A stretch of 64,000 nt of DNA from Bacillus fonticola (GTDB taxonomy: Bacteria; Bacillota; Bacilli; Bacillales; JC228): NCBI RefSeq assembly GCF_012955605.1, contig NZ_CP052135.1, positions 1,085,501 through 1,149,500 of the forward strand. The letters are read 5' to 3'. Shown piece by piece: positions 33,872-42,405 of the stretch. The notes beneath the pieces were generated by a model that did no database searches, was not told the DNA's origin, and saw nothing but the letters and a program-made list of their open reading frames with translations. The translations under genes and the position numbers were made by a program. Every line of letters begins with the position of its first letter. The first letter of the stretch is position 1.

Positions 33872-34330
33872 ATGAACCAAGAAACAAGTGCGTCCTTAAA
33901 ATTATTTGTCGTCTTATCCAGGGCATACAAATCTATAAACGAATACGTAAACACCTATATACAGAAGGAAGGGCTGAATCCGACTGAATTTGCCGTGTTG
34001 GAACTTCTTTACCACAAAGGCGACCAAGCGCTTCAACAAATCGGAGGGAAAATCCTTATTGCTAGTGGGAGTATTACGTACGTTGTGGATAAACTCGAGA
34101 AAAAAGGTCTAGTTAAGCGAATCGCCTGTCCAAAAGATCGCCGCGTCACCTACGGCCAAATTACGCAAGAAGGTCGTGCTTTGCTGGATGAATTTTTTCC
34201 CAAACATGAGGCGAGAATTCACGAAGTATTGTCTTCTTTGTCTAACGAAGAAAAGGAACAAGCAATTCATTGGATGAAACGAATTGGAAAAGAAGCGGGT
34301 AAGAAGTTAGAAACAGACAGTAACACATAA
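33872..34330 (+). CDS. mhqR: MarR family regulator (MhqR-like)
   Basis: Winged-helix repressor of 152 aa. LNPTEFAVLELLYHKGDQALQQIGGKI covers the first helices, SGSITYVVDKLEKKGLVKR the recognition helix and wing start, and CPKDRRVTYGQIT the wing. This closely recalls MhqR, the repressor of quinone-detoxifying dioxygenases and azoreductases in B. subtilis, and the position after kinD fits. Its targets are not in this window. Confidence 0.87.
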   Translation: MNQETSASLKLFVVLSRAYKSINEYVNTYIQKEGLNPTEFAVLELLYHKGDQALQQIGGKILIASGSITYVVDKLEKKGLVKRIACPKDRRVTYGQITQEGRALLDEFFPKHEARIHEVLSSLSNEEKEQAIHWMKRIGKEAGKKLETDSNT

Positions 34331-34333
34331 CAG

Positions 34334-34366
34334 AGGAGCTCGATACGAATCGAGCTCTCTTTTTGA
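34334..34366 (+). terminator. Terminator of the MarR-family gene
   Basis: GAGCTCGAT pairs with ATCGAGCTC around a 4-base loop, then TCTTTTT. Confidence 0.88.
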
Positions 34367-34499
34367 TTCTAATATTAGAGAAAAAGGAGGATTCTGCTCA
34401 ATAATTGTCGAAAGCTTTCCTCATCCCTGCGAAACATACGTAGGTATACAAAGATGTGCCCATTTGTTTCGGGGTGCGTTTGTGAAGGAGGAACAACAG

Positions 34500-36194
34500 G
34501 TGAAATTTCAAGACTACGTGTACGAACGTCCCAATTTAGAAGAGATACAAGCAAAGTTTCATGCAACACTACAGCTGTTTGACAAAAGTGAAACGGTAGA
34601 AGACCAAGTAGAAGCCACTCGTACAATGAATGCGTTACGGAATGATTTCTCAACAGCCTCCAATCTCGTGTACATCCGCCATTCCGTTGATACAACAGAT
34701 GCATTTTATAAAGAAGAGCAGGCATTTATGGACGAAAACGCTCCTTATATGGAATCGTTACAGTCCAAGCTTTACGATAGACTTGTCAATTCAAGGTTTC
34801 GCCGGGAACTAGAGGAACAGTTTGGAAAGCAGTTATTCAGGCTTGCAGAGGCAGAGTTGAAAACATTTTCTGATGAAATCTTGCCACTCTTACAAAAGGA
34901 AAACAAGCTATCAAGTGAATACACAGAACTACTTGCCTCAGCAAAGATTCCTTTTGAAGGGGAAGAGAGAACGTTAGCGCAACTCACCCCGTTCTCAGAA
35001 TCTAAAGATCGTGACATGCGCCGTAGAGCTTCAGAAGCACGTTTTCAATTTCTCGCTGACAATGAAGAAACACTCGATCGAATTTATGACGATTTAGTCC
35101 AAGTTCGTACAGAAATGGCTGCAAAACTTGGAATGAAGAATTTTGTTGAACTCGCTTATTTTCGAATGACGCGGGTAGATTACAATGCGGAAGATGTCAA
35201 AGTATTCCGTAACGGCGTGAAGGAGCACGTCGTTCCGCTAGCTACACGCTTAAAAGAGCGACAAAAAGAACGCATCGGAGTAGACGAGCTCACTTACTAC
35301 GACGAAGCATTTCAATATACGACCGGAAATGCGACACCAAAGGGATCTGCTGCATGGATTTTAGAACAAGGAAAATCCATGTACAAAGAGCTATCTAAAG
35401 AAACGGACGAGTTTTTCACTTTTATGACAGACAAAGAATTACTTGACGTTGAGGCGAAAAAGGGCAAGGCTGGAGGCGGTTATTGTACTTACATTGAGAA
35501 CTACCTGTCCCCGTTTATTTTCTCGAACTTTAACGGAACTAGCGGGGATATCGATGTATTAACACATGAAGCGGGTCACGCGTTCCAAGTGTATAGCAGC
35601 CGGCATTACACGGTGCCTGAGTATACGTTCCCCACATATGAAGCGTGTGAAATTCATTCCATGAGTATGGAGTTTTTCACATGGCCGTGGATGAAGAACT
35701 TTTTCGAAGAGGATGTCGACAAATATTACTTCTCACATTTGAGTGACGCCTTGCTCTTTTTACCGTACGGAGTTAGTGTGGATGAGTTCCAGCATTGGGT
35801 ATACGAGAATCCATCGGCAACACCAGCGGAGCGAAAAGCAAAATGGCGTGAAATCGAAAAAACGTACATGCCTCATAAAGATTACCAAGGCTTTGATTAC
35901 TTAGAGCGTGGAGGTTTCTGGCAGCGACAAGGTCACATTTACACGTCGCCATTCTACTATATTGACTATACGCTCGCTCAAGTATGTGCTTTCCAATTCT
36001 GGGTACGAATGCGCGAAAACCGTGACACTGCTTGGGACGATTATGTAGCGCTTTGCAAACGTGGAGGAAGCGAATCGTTCCTAGAATTAGTTGCATCTGC
36101 CAAGTTGCGTTCACCATTTGAAACAGGGTGTCTTCGTGAAGTAACAGAAGAGATTGACGCTTACTTGCAAACAATTGATGATAAAGTTCTATAA
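34500..36194 (+). CDS. M3 family oligoendopeptidase (PepF-type)
   Basis: Cytosolic zinc peptidase of about 564 aa cutting short peptides. The active site is LTHEAGHAFQVYS (HExxH; about residue 360), with the third ligand in YEACEIHSMSMEFF. The C-terminal LERGGFWQRQGHIYTSPFYYIDYTLA, given here in part, carries the family's Tyr and His substrate contacts. The frame is open from 34464; GTG 34500 is preferred because AAGGAGG lies 8 bases upstream and the chain then starts with the usual VKFQDYVYERP. Confidence 0.92.
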   Translation: MKFQDYVYERPNLEEIQAKFHATLQLFDKSETVEDQVEATRTMNALRNDFSTASNLVYIRHSVDTTDAFYKEEQAFMDENAPYMESLQSKLYDRLVNSRFRRELEEQFGKQLFRLAEAELKTFSDEILPLLQKENKLSSEYTELLASAKIPFEGEERTLAQLTPFSESKDRDMRRRASEARFQFLADNEETLDRIYDDLVQVRTEMAAKLGMKNFVELAYFRMTRVDYNAEDVKVFRNGVKEHVVPLATRLKERQKERIGVDELTYYDEAFQYTTGNATPKGSAAWILEQGKSMYKELSKETDEFFTFMTDKELLDVEAKKGKAGGGYCTYIENYLSPFIFSNFNGTSGDIDVLTHEAGHAFQVYSSRHYTVPEYTFPTYEACEIHSMSMEFFTWPWMKNFFEEDVDKYYFSHLSDALLFLPYGVSVDEFQHWVYENPSATPAERKAKWREIEKTYMPHKDYQGFDYLERGGFWQRQGHIYTSPFYYIDYTLAQVCAFQFWVRMRENRDTAWDDYVALCKRGGSESFLELVASAKLRSPFETGCLREVTEEIDAYLQTIDDKVL

Positions 36195-36209
36195 ATGTGA
36201 TGAGTGAAG

Positions 36210-36237
36210 AACTCCAGACCTAGTTTGGAGTTTTTTT
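36210..36237 (+). terminator. Terminator of the oligoendopeptidase gene
   Basis: AACTCCA pairs with TGGAGTT, followed by seven T. Confidence 0.85.
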
Positions 36238-36289
36238 ACGAGGGATAGTAGCTCTTTGGAAAAAGTACATATAAGTCTTGATCACGAGC

Positions 36290-36400
36290 AGAGAGGCCAA
36301 ACCAAATTGGCGGATAGAGGGCAAGAATCGACGGGTGGAGGGCAAGAATCGGCAATTCGGAGCTTGGAAGCCGCGATTACAGCTCGATCACCGGTAAACT
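36290..36400 (+). repeat. Degenerate GC-rich spacer before array 2
   Basis: Contains an imperfect duplication of GGAGGGCAAGAATCG (about 36317 and 36340) and a GGCGGATAGA motif that also occurs at 54073. Probably the remains of older tandem repeats. Confidence 0.4.
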
Positions 36401-36815
36401 CATGGCGGAATGCGCAGACTCAGAGTGTGATACGCAGACTCAGAGCGTGATGCGCAGACTCATGGCGGAATGCGTAGACTCAGAGTGTGATACGCAGACT
36501 CAGAGCGGAATGCGCAGACTCAGAGCGGAATGCGCAGACTCATGGCGGAATGCGCAGACTCAGAGTGTGATACGCAGACTCAGAGCGGAATGCGCAGACT
36601 CATGGCGGAATGCGCAGACTCAGAGTGTGATACGCAGACTCAGAGCGGAATGCGCAGACTCAGAGCAATTTACGCAGACTCAGAGCGGAATGCGCAGACT
36701 CATGGCGGAATGCGCAGACTCATGGCGGAATGCGCAGACTCAGAGCAATTTACGCAGACTCAGAGCGGAATGCGCAGACTCAGAGTGTGATACGCAGACT
36801 CAGAGCGGAATGCGT
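36401..36815 (+). repeat. 20-bp tandem array 2 (about 21 units)
   Basis: Units of exactly 20 bp such as CAGAGCGGAATGCGCAGACT, CATGGCGGAATGCGCAGACT, CAGAGTGTGATACGCAGACT and CAGAGCAATTTACGCAGACT, without indels over 415 bp. The GCAGACTCAGAGCGGAATGC phase aligns with array 1's TCAGACTCAGAGAGGAATGC. Stop codons appear in the TGTGATACG units, so the open frames here are accidental. Confidence 0.97.
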
Positions 36816-36885
36816 AAATACCTGCAGCTAAATTTCCTTCTACTCTTGTCCACCCGTTCATATACATGGACAAGAGGTGAGGTTC

Positions 36886-37944
36886 GTGAGAGGGAAATGG
36901 GGACAAAGCTTACAACTCGCGTTTGTATATGTGGGAACGGTCGTCGGTGCGGGATTCGCTACCGGAAAAGAGATCGTAGAATTTTTTACGCGATTTGGTT
37001 TTTACGGCTTATTAGGCATTGTACTAAGCGGTTATTTATTTATGGTGTTTGGAACAAAACTGATGGAGCTTGCGATTGAAACAAAATCTAAATCATACCA
37101 AGAGTTGAACCAAGTGTTATTTGGTAAGTTGTTTGGAAGTGGCATCAACATCGTCATGATGATGATCTTGTTCGGGGTAAATGCGGTGATGCTGTCCGGG
37201 GCCGGTGCAGTGTTTGAGGAGCAGCTGGGCTATCCGAAAATGCTCGGAGTGTTTATTACCATTTTCCTTGCGATACTTATTTTATTGATCGGTTCAAAAG
37301 GTTTGTTTCTTGTAAACACGTTTGTCGTCCCGATGATGGTGATCTTCAGTTTTGTTATGCTCTATTTAGCGATCCAGTTGCCGCAATTTACAGAAATGGC
37401 ATTATTTGTACCGGTGGCAGAGGATGGATGGAAGGCATTCTTGACACCTTTTTCTTATGCTGCCTTTAACTTGTCATTAGCTCAAGCAGTTTTAGTACCG
37501 GTGGCTTATGAAATTGACGATCGGGACGTAATTCGGTGGGGAGGACGTATCGGCGGATTGTTATTAGGATTGATTTTAATGAGTAGTCACCTAACTTTAT
37601 CACTCCTCGAGAATGTAACCCTTTATGAAATACCGATGGCTGTCATGATGAAGCAGCTTGCCAGCGGACTGTATTGGATTTTTATACTGATTATTTATGG
37701 GGAGATTTTTACGTCAGTGATTGGGAATACGTTTGGATTAGAACGGCAACTGTCTGAATTGGTTTCTTGGAGTAGCTCTATGAAAATCACCGTCATTTTC
37801 GGGGCAACGTATGTGGTGAGTCTAGTGGATTACTCGACTTTGCTCTCTGCCTTATACCCGATTTTCGGCTACGTCGGACTCCTCTTTTTATTTCTACTAT
37901 GGTTGAGACCACTTGAGGGAACGAACCAGAATGTGAAAAAATGA
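36886..37944 (+). CDS. ykvI: YkvI-like membrane transporter
   Basis: Membrane protein of about 352 aa with ten or eleven helices and an APC/NSS-like N-terminus, AFVYVGTVVGAGFATGKEIVEFF, whose glycine-broken helix suggests a Na+- or H+-coupled substrate site. Later motifs include SYAAFNLSLAQAVLVPVAYE. The substrate is unknown. GTG 36877 and GTG 36886 are both possible; the second has GAGGTG 6 bases upstream. It directly follows the 20-bp array, so the promoter must lie within or just after it. Confidence 0.83.
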   Translation: MRGKWGQSLQLAFVYVGTVVGAGFATGKEIVEFFTRFGFYGLLGIVLSGYLFMVFGTKLMELAIETKSKSYQELNQVLFGKLFGSGINIVMMMILFGVNAVMLSGAGAVFEEQLGYPKMLGVFITIFLAILILLIGSKGLFLVNTFVVPMMVIFSFVMLYLAIQLPQFTEMALFVPVAEDGWKAFLTPFSYAAFNLSLAQAVLVPVAYEIDDRDVIRWGGRIGGLLLGLILMSSHLTLSLLENVTLYEIPMAVMMKQLASGLYWIFILIIYGEIFTSVIGNTFGLERQLSELVSWSSSMKITVIFGATYVVSLVDYSTLLSALYPIFGYVGLLFLFLLWLRPLEGTNQNVKK

Positions 37945-38032
37945 AGCAGTATAACAAATAGTTTGCACATACAAAATATTCATGAGCTGAGCACTCAACC
38001 ATGTTTGGAAATATGTATTTGCTAACAGAAAA

Positions 38033-38070
38033 AAGAAGAGCGCTCGGATACACGCATCCAGGCGCTCTTC
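38033..38070 (-). terminator. Terminator of the lipoprotein operon
   Basis: GAAGAGCGC pairs with GCGCTCTTC around an inner GGAT/ATCC hairpin; a T run follows on the minus strand. Confidence 0.85.
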
Positions 38071-38079
38071 TAAACCTAC

Positions 38080-38712
38080 TTATTTTACCTCTTCAACCGT
38101 ATCAAGCATCGCCTTAAAAGCAGCGGTATGATCGACTTCCGTTGGTGTATAGATCACTGCTTTCAAGCCAAGATCTTCCATTACATACGCAGTAGCCTTT
38201 TGCACGTCACTTTCGGATGTATATACGGACGCATTTAGTTCGCCCAGTGTAGCTTCAGACGTGGAAACATCTTCAGCTACAACGGCTACTTGGGCCTCAG
38301 TTGAGTTTAAAATCATGTCCATGTCTACGTTATCTGTTCCAAACCACTCTAAGCGCATGAAAATGCTATCGTCTTGTTCAAAGAATACAACATCTTTATT
38401 TGGTTCCTCAGAAATAAGGGAGTATCCTTGTGCAACCATCATTTCATAAGGCAGCTCTGGGCTTGTCTGTACAGAGGCTGCTACCGTGACTTCTTCACCG
38501 TCTTGGGTAAAGGTGAGGCTTTCCTCAGCGTTAGGTGTAGCAGCTTCTCCATCTGCTCCATCATTCTCAGAACCGTTGCCTTCTTCTACTTCATCAAGTT
38601 GTTCTTCTGGTGTTTCTTCCGATGTGTCTGGCTCCGTAGTCGTATCTGTACCGCAAGCTGCGAGCACGAGTAGAAGCGCAAGAAGCAAAGGTAATCCAAA
38701 CCGTTTCTTCAT
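38080..38712 (-). CDS. Uncharacterised lipoprotein
   Basis: Protein of 210 aa: signal peptide MKKRFGLPLLLALLLVLAAC with the lipid-bearing Cys at residue 20, an acidic Thr/Glu/Asp-rich linker (about residues 25-60), then a compact domain with SLTFTQDGEEVTVAAS and LPYEMMVAQGYSLISEEP. No family recognised. The open frame reaches back to 38847, but the ATG at 38712 has GGAGGG 8 bases upstream and begins a proper signal peptide. It lies 17 bases after the CPBP protease gene, so the two are probably cotranscribed. Confidence 0.82.
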   Translation of the reverse strand: MKKRFGLPLLLALLLVLAACGTDTTTEPDTSEETPEEQLDEVEEGNGSENDGADGEAATPNAEESLTFTQDGEEVTVAASVQTSPELPYEMMVAQGYSLISEEPNKDVVFFEQDDSIFMRLEWFGTDNVDMDMILNSTEAQVAVVAEDVSTSEATLGELNASVYTSESDVQKATAYVMEDLGLKAVIYTPTEVDHTAAFKAMLDTVEEVK

Positions 38713-38729
38713 CTTTACATCCCTCCAAA

Positions 38730-39365
38730 TTAAGAAAAGTACATGCTCAAAATGCTTGGCCATGTGAGTAGCAATAAACCATCCATCACCATATGTGAAA
38801 CGATGACACTGTAAAGCGAACGCGTAGACAAGAGCATCCACTCCCATAGTACCCCAGCTACTACTGCTGCAACGGCCAATATGGGAAACCCTGACATGAT
38901 AAGAAGAGGGCTTGCATACATGGTGATCGACACCACTCTCCCCGTCAAGCCAAACGTTTGTAGCTGAGAGGAAAACCAGCCACGATAGAGCAGTTGTTCA
39001 GCCGGGATGACAATGAGAAATACACTTATCCATTGCCACCATGTTGTTGGACCAAGCGTGGCGAATAGTTGTTTTACCTCATCAATCAAGACCGGAATAA
39101 ATGATGCCACTACGAATAAACCGAGAGTCGCTACTGCCCAGAGAAGTAATCCTATAACAGCACCTATGACTACACCTCGTGTTGTTGGGCGAGTTTGTAG
39201 TAGAGAGCGTACCGATGAAGACGTAAGACTCATGACTAGCAAAAAAAGCATAGAGACTGTGAATACATACCAAAATACTTCCTCGTTTTGAAAGGCAACA
39301 TAATACAAGGCATGAACGATGACGACCCCGAGTAGAAAGGGAGTCGTTTTCCACTGTTTGTGCAC
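38730..39365 (-). CDS. CPBP-type intramembrane protein with altered glutamate motif
   Basis: Membrane protein of 211 aa with about seven helices. Its likeness to CPBP (Abi) intramembrane metalloproteases rests on IPAEQLLYRGWFSSQL (motif 1, normally EExxxR) and SHMVMDGLLLL (motif with the second metal His). The first Glu-Glu is Glu-Gln here, so catalytic activity is uncertain. It is first in a two-gene unit with the lipoprotein; a chaperone or processing role for it would be speculation. Confidence 0.78.
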   Translation of the reverse strand: MHKQWKTTPFLLGVVIVHALYYVAFQNEEVFWYVFTVSMLFLLVMSLTSSSVRSLLQTRPTTRGVVIGAVIGLLLWAVATLGLFVVASFIPVLIDEVKQLFATLGPTTWWQWISVFLIVIPAEQLLYRGWFSSQLQTFGLTGRVVSITMYASPLLIMSGFPILAVAAVVAGVLWEWMLLSTRSLYSVIVSHMVMDGLLLLTWPSILSMYFS

Positions 39366-39451
39366 CGCTGCATCACCTCTCTAGTGATTCTCATTTTATC
39401 AAATTCATGGGCAGGTGTGGCGGATTTTTTTGAAAAAGGAGCGAAAGTCAC

Positions 39452-39565
39452 ATGAGCCAATCGAAGCATGAGCAAGAGCGTCAATGGAAAGTACGTAAAG
39501 AAGAACAACATCCACATGGGCAAGTGAAAACGAAAAAAGAGTTAGCTTCTACGAAAAATTCTTAG
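39452..39565 (+). CDS. Very small charged protein (DUF6254-like)
   Basis: An ORF of 37 codons, MSQSKHEQERQWKVRKEEQ, then HPHGQVKTKKELA. AAGGAG lies 9-10 bases before the ATG, and a terminator lies 11 bases after the stop, so a dedicated transcript is likely. It resembles, from memory, a family of short bacillar proteins with an HPHGxVK motif. Function unknown. Confidence 0.6.
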   Translation: MSQSKHEQERQWKVRKEEQHPHGQVKTKKELASTKNS

Positions 39566-39575
39566 GAACAGGAAT

Positions 39576-39601
39576 GGGTGCTTAGCGGGCACCCGTTTTT
39601 C
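39576..39601 (+). terminator. Terminator of the small ORF
   Basis: GGGTGC pairs with GCACCC, then GTTTTT. Confidence 0.8.
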
Positions 39602-39748
39602 ATTCCCAGGATAAGAAGAGTCTTCGATTAGAAACAAGATCGTGCGCTTGCCGGCTAAAAACGCATAGTTCCTTGCCTATTCAACCATACTGTTATTGCA
39701 AGTAACTTTTTTAAGCATGTGTCAACATTCTTCAAAGAGAAAATGCGA

Positions 39749-39823
39749 ACGTATAGGTATTCAAAAAAATAGCTGTCGAATTTTCATCAGCTTCGTTGCG
39801 CTCCTTTTTGAATACGCACGTAT
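39749..39823 (+). repeat. Dispersed repeat family E, short copy
   Basis: Inverted ends TATTCAAAAA and TTTTTGAATA enclose TAGCTGTCGAATTTTCATCAG and CTTCGTTGCGCTCC. A longer, oppositely oriented copy is at 54219-54370. Confidence 0.75.
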
Positions 39824-39859
39824 AAAAAGAATTGTACTTTCAGAAAGGAAGGGGAGAGG

Positions 39860-40621
39860 ATGGATCGTCCATTAACAGGGTACAAGCGGGTGTATCGTAA
39901 TCCGTACACGATGTCCCTCCTCCACCGAAGAAGCCCTCTAATTGTAGCGTGGTGGGCTGCTGCATTTCCTGGATTTGGTTACTTGCTGTTGGACAAGTTT
40001 TTAAGCGGGGTTATATTGATTGGATGGGAACTTTTTATGAATAGCTTCTCCAATTTGAATCAAGCCATTTTCTACTCTATGGTAGGAGAAATTGATAAAG
40101 CGAAGGAAGTCATCGATATACAATTTATTTCGGTGTATATCGCTGTTTACGTATTTGGGATTTGGGATTGTTATAGACGGTGTGTTGAATTGAACAAAAC
40201 GTCCTACTTGGCACGATTTGGAGAGAAGAGCAACGAAAAATTTGCGGACGGCATAGAAATAGATGGAAATGACAAACGTAATCCGAAATTAGCAATTATC
40301 TGGTCGCTCCTTACGCCAGGATTAGGGCACTTTTACTGCAATAATATGCTATTAGCAGTTTTGGGTACCTCGCTGTGGTTTCTAGTTGCAACGAAGAGTC
40401 ACGTATATGTTGCGATGTACTATGTAATGGTTGGAGATCTGCAACACTCTACGTCAGTATTTACCGTACCACAATGGTCCCTTTTTATCCCATCCATTTA
40501 CATATTTTTCGCGTACTCTGCTTACACACAAACAGTCGAATTGAACAAGCTCTACGAACAAGAAGTTTCTAAGTACTTACGCAGACACTATCAGCCACCA
40601 TATTTCAAAATGCCGCTGTAA
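39860..40621 (+). CDS. Membrane protein made of two copies of the W..(A/T)xPGhG module
   Basis: Protein of 253 aa with an internal duplication. Residues about 28-115 (WWAAAFPGFGYLLLDK, ELFMNSFSNLNQAIFYSMVGE, YVFGIWDCYRRCVELNKT) and about 145-240 (WSLLTPGLGHFYCNN, YYVMVGDLQ, YIFFAYSAYTQTVELNKL) follow the same plan, each with about three membrane helices. The single-module paralogue is at 13666. A strong GAAAGGAAGGGGAG precedes the ATG. It is followed after 18 bases by another membrane protein gene, so probably an operon. No family name is known to me. Confidence 0.75.
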   Translation: MDRPLTGYKRVYRNPYTMSLLHRRSPLIVAWWAAAFPGFGYLLLDKFLSGVILIGWELFMNSFSNLNQAIFYSMVGEIDKAKEVIDIQFISVYIAVYVFGIWDCYRRCVELNKTSYLARFGEKSNEKFADGIEIDGNDKRNPKLAIIWSLLTPGLGHFYCNNMLLAVLGTSLWFLVATKSHVYVAMYYVMVGDLQHSTSVFTVPQWSLFIPSIYIFFAYSAYTQTVELNKLYEQEVSKYLRRHYQPPYFKMPL

Positions 40622-40639
40622 GAGGGCGAGGTTAGTGCA

Positions 40640-41095
40640 TTGTATGTTGTTTCAACGTTTGAACACTCTATTTCGGTACAGATGTTACTTGTCAAACTAA
40701 AAAATGCAGGACTTAAAGATCATCAAATAATGGTAGTCCCGTTAGAGCAGCAAGGAGAAAACATACATCCAGTCGATTCTATTCACCAATCTGACGGACA
40801 TAGCGAAGTAGATTTAGCGGGGGTTTTAGGCACCATTTCCATGCTTGTCGCTCTTATTTATGGATTCGTATTGCCGATTGGTCCTATTTTTTCGGCCACG
40901 CTTGGATTAATAGGAGGTCTGCTTATTGGGTATGGAATTGATTACGTGTGGACGAGAAAGAGAGCGAAAGACAAAGGAAAAATGAAACTCAGAACGGAAA
41001 TCGTCCTGCTGATCCGTTGTAATCGTGAAGAAGTCTTTTTGATACGCTCTATTTTGCTTAGTTTTAATGTACTTGGAATGACGACCATCCCATGA
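40640..41095 (+). CDS. Small membrane protein with flanking alpha/beta domains
   Basis: Protein of 151 aa. The N-terminal 50 residues (YVVSTFEHSISVQMLLVKLKNAG) and the C-terminal 35 (EIVLLIRCNREEVFLIRSIL) look like related beta-alpha-beta units, with two central membrane helices (about residues 60-100, IYGFVLPIGPIFSA and LGLIGGLLIGYG) between them. This recalls general-stress or transporter-accessory proteins, but no family is certain. It starts at TTG with a weak GCGAGG upstream; co-directional with the duplicated-module protein. Confidence 0.65.
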   Translation: MYVVSTFEHSISVQMLLVKLKNAGLKDHQIMVVPLEQQGENIHPVDSIHQSDGHSEVDLAGVLGTISMLVALIYGFVLPIGPIFSATLGLIGGLLIGYGIDYVWTRKRAKDKGKMKLRTEIVLLIRCNREEVFLIRSILLSFNVLGMTTIP

Positions 41096-41206
41096 AAAAA
41101 ACAGCAATGGACAAAAGAGGATTTCTCCCCTCCGTCACACTGCTGTTTTCGTGTGTGCAAACGATGAAAATAGCTGCCAAACAAACTTTGTTACAAGACA
41201 ATGTCA

Positions 41207-41398
41207 TTAATCTGGTCTAGAATCATCGATGACTTTGTAATTTTTATGGTTGACTACAGTACGCTGCTCTAGCTCTAAATCACGATAGTTGTCCATCAAG
41301 GTTAAGTCTACAATGACAGAATTCTCGTTTACTTTTTCAACAATCCCCTTTAAACCTTCTTTAAACTCAATAACGTTACCCACTTCAGCCTTTTTCAC
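41207..41398 (-). CDS. ykvS: YkvS family (DUF2187) protein
   Basis: Small beta-rich protein of 63 aa: VKKAEVGNVIEFKEGLKGIVE, VNENSVIVDLTLMDNY and TVVNHKNYKVID, almost identical to what I remember of B. subtilis YkvS. The fold resembles a KOW/SH3 barrel. Function unknown. GTG 41398 is preferred over an upstream ATG because AAAGGGGAG lies 6 bases before it. Confidence 0.9.
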   Translation of the reverse strand: MKKAEVGNVIEFKEGLKGIVEKVNENSVIVDLTLMDNYRDLELEQRTVVNHKNYKVIDDSRPD

Positions 41399-41636
41399 TT
41401 TGCTCTCCCCTTTACGAACGACCATATAGGTGATGAAACTATAGTATGGATACTAGGCAATGCAACTTTGGAACCTTGCGTCACAATACCTAGTCACCAA
41501 CGTTCTGTTGGCATTAAAAATAGCTTTCTCCTATTTTGCCAGATTTTTAAGAAAAATGAAAGAGAAGTGTTTTAAAACTCCTCAAAATTCTTTATAGAAG
41601 AGCAAACAACAAACAAAGGAAAGCAAAAATGAGCAG

Positions 41637-42125
41637 CTAGCGTTGGTTTTCTTCTAGCATTCGTTTTATAGAGGCTTTCGCTTCCTTTTTCCACTTTTTC
41701 ACTGCAGAGGGAGAGACCCCTTGTTCCTTTGCGATCTGTGTAACCGATTTGTCGTGAAGAATGGTTTCCGTCACCCATAGCGCTTGGCGCGTGGAGAGAT
41801 GACGACAATATTCTAGGAGCACATCTTGGTCGAACAGTTCGGGCTGGGTAACGCCCCCTTGCTGTTCCCAAAACGTATCTTTTTCTATACACACTTCTCG
41901 TTCCCATCGTTTCGCACGCTTTAACTCGTCTAATAATCGACCGCGAATTTGGGCCGAAGCAAGAGGCGCAAAGGCTCCTTTTGTTTCGTCATAAGCTTCA
42001 TATGCCTCCCAAAGTGCGATCCGACCTGTTTGTAAAAACAAATTCCGCTCTGTATAAATGTGTAGAGATCGCATATGGGCATAAATCATTGGCTCGAATT
42101 GTTGACAGCACTGGTCAAAATTCAA
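41637..42125 (-). CDS. Small sigma-70 family RNA polymerase sigma factor
   Basis: Protein of 162 aa with only regions 2 and 4, as in ECF or SigH/ComX-type sigma factors. Region 2 is FDQCCQQFEPMIYAHMRSL, then GRIALWEAYEAYDETKGAFAP and QIRGRLLDELKRAKRW. Region 4 HTH is KSVTQIAKEQGVSPSAVKKWKKEA. The start is TTG with AAAAGGAG upstream; the longer frame to 42176 has no ribosome binding site. It is divergent from the comK homologue, about 280 bases from its leader ORF, suggesting linked control. No anti-sigma gene is adjacent. Confidence 0.8.
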   Translation of the reverse strand: MNFDQCCQQFEPMIYAHMRSLHIYTERNLFLQTGRIALWEAYEAYDETKGAFAPLASAQIRGRLLDELKRAKRWEREVCIEKDTFWEQQGGVTQPELFDQDVLLEYCRHLSTRQALWVTETILHDKSVTQIAKEQGVSPSAVKKWKKEAKASIKRMLEENQR

Positions 42126-42318
42126 CGCGTTGCTCCTTTTAGGGGTGCACCTCCATAGTTCGTTCCTAGGACACAACTACCATACGAAAAAAAGCAGAAC
42201 TGATCGAATTGCCATTCGTTTCGTTTCTTTTAAAAAAGAGAGAATAGAAGCAGTTTCCTGCACAGAAACGGTCTTTTTACAAAAGAGAACAATGATAATA
42301 TACAAAAATTAAAATATT

Positions 42319-42347
42319 TTGAAGAGGTTGTAAATTACTGCTATACT
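42319..42347 (+). promoter_or_regulatory. Candidate promoter of comK
   Basis: TTGAAG and TATACT with a 17-base spacer, giving a leader of about 170 nt before the comK start. Confidence 0.6.
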
Positions 42348-42405
42348 ACAAGTAGATTTACCATTACCCAACTTTGGTTGCTCAGAGTCCGCTCTAGGAA
42401 TTTGT

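Noticed and set aside
36402..37079. A 225-codon open frame across array 2 and the ykvI start
   Set aside because: It is a by-product of a 20-bp repeat read in rotating phases and then an off-frame shadow of ykvI; no ribosome binding site or family.
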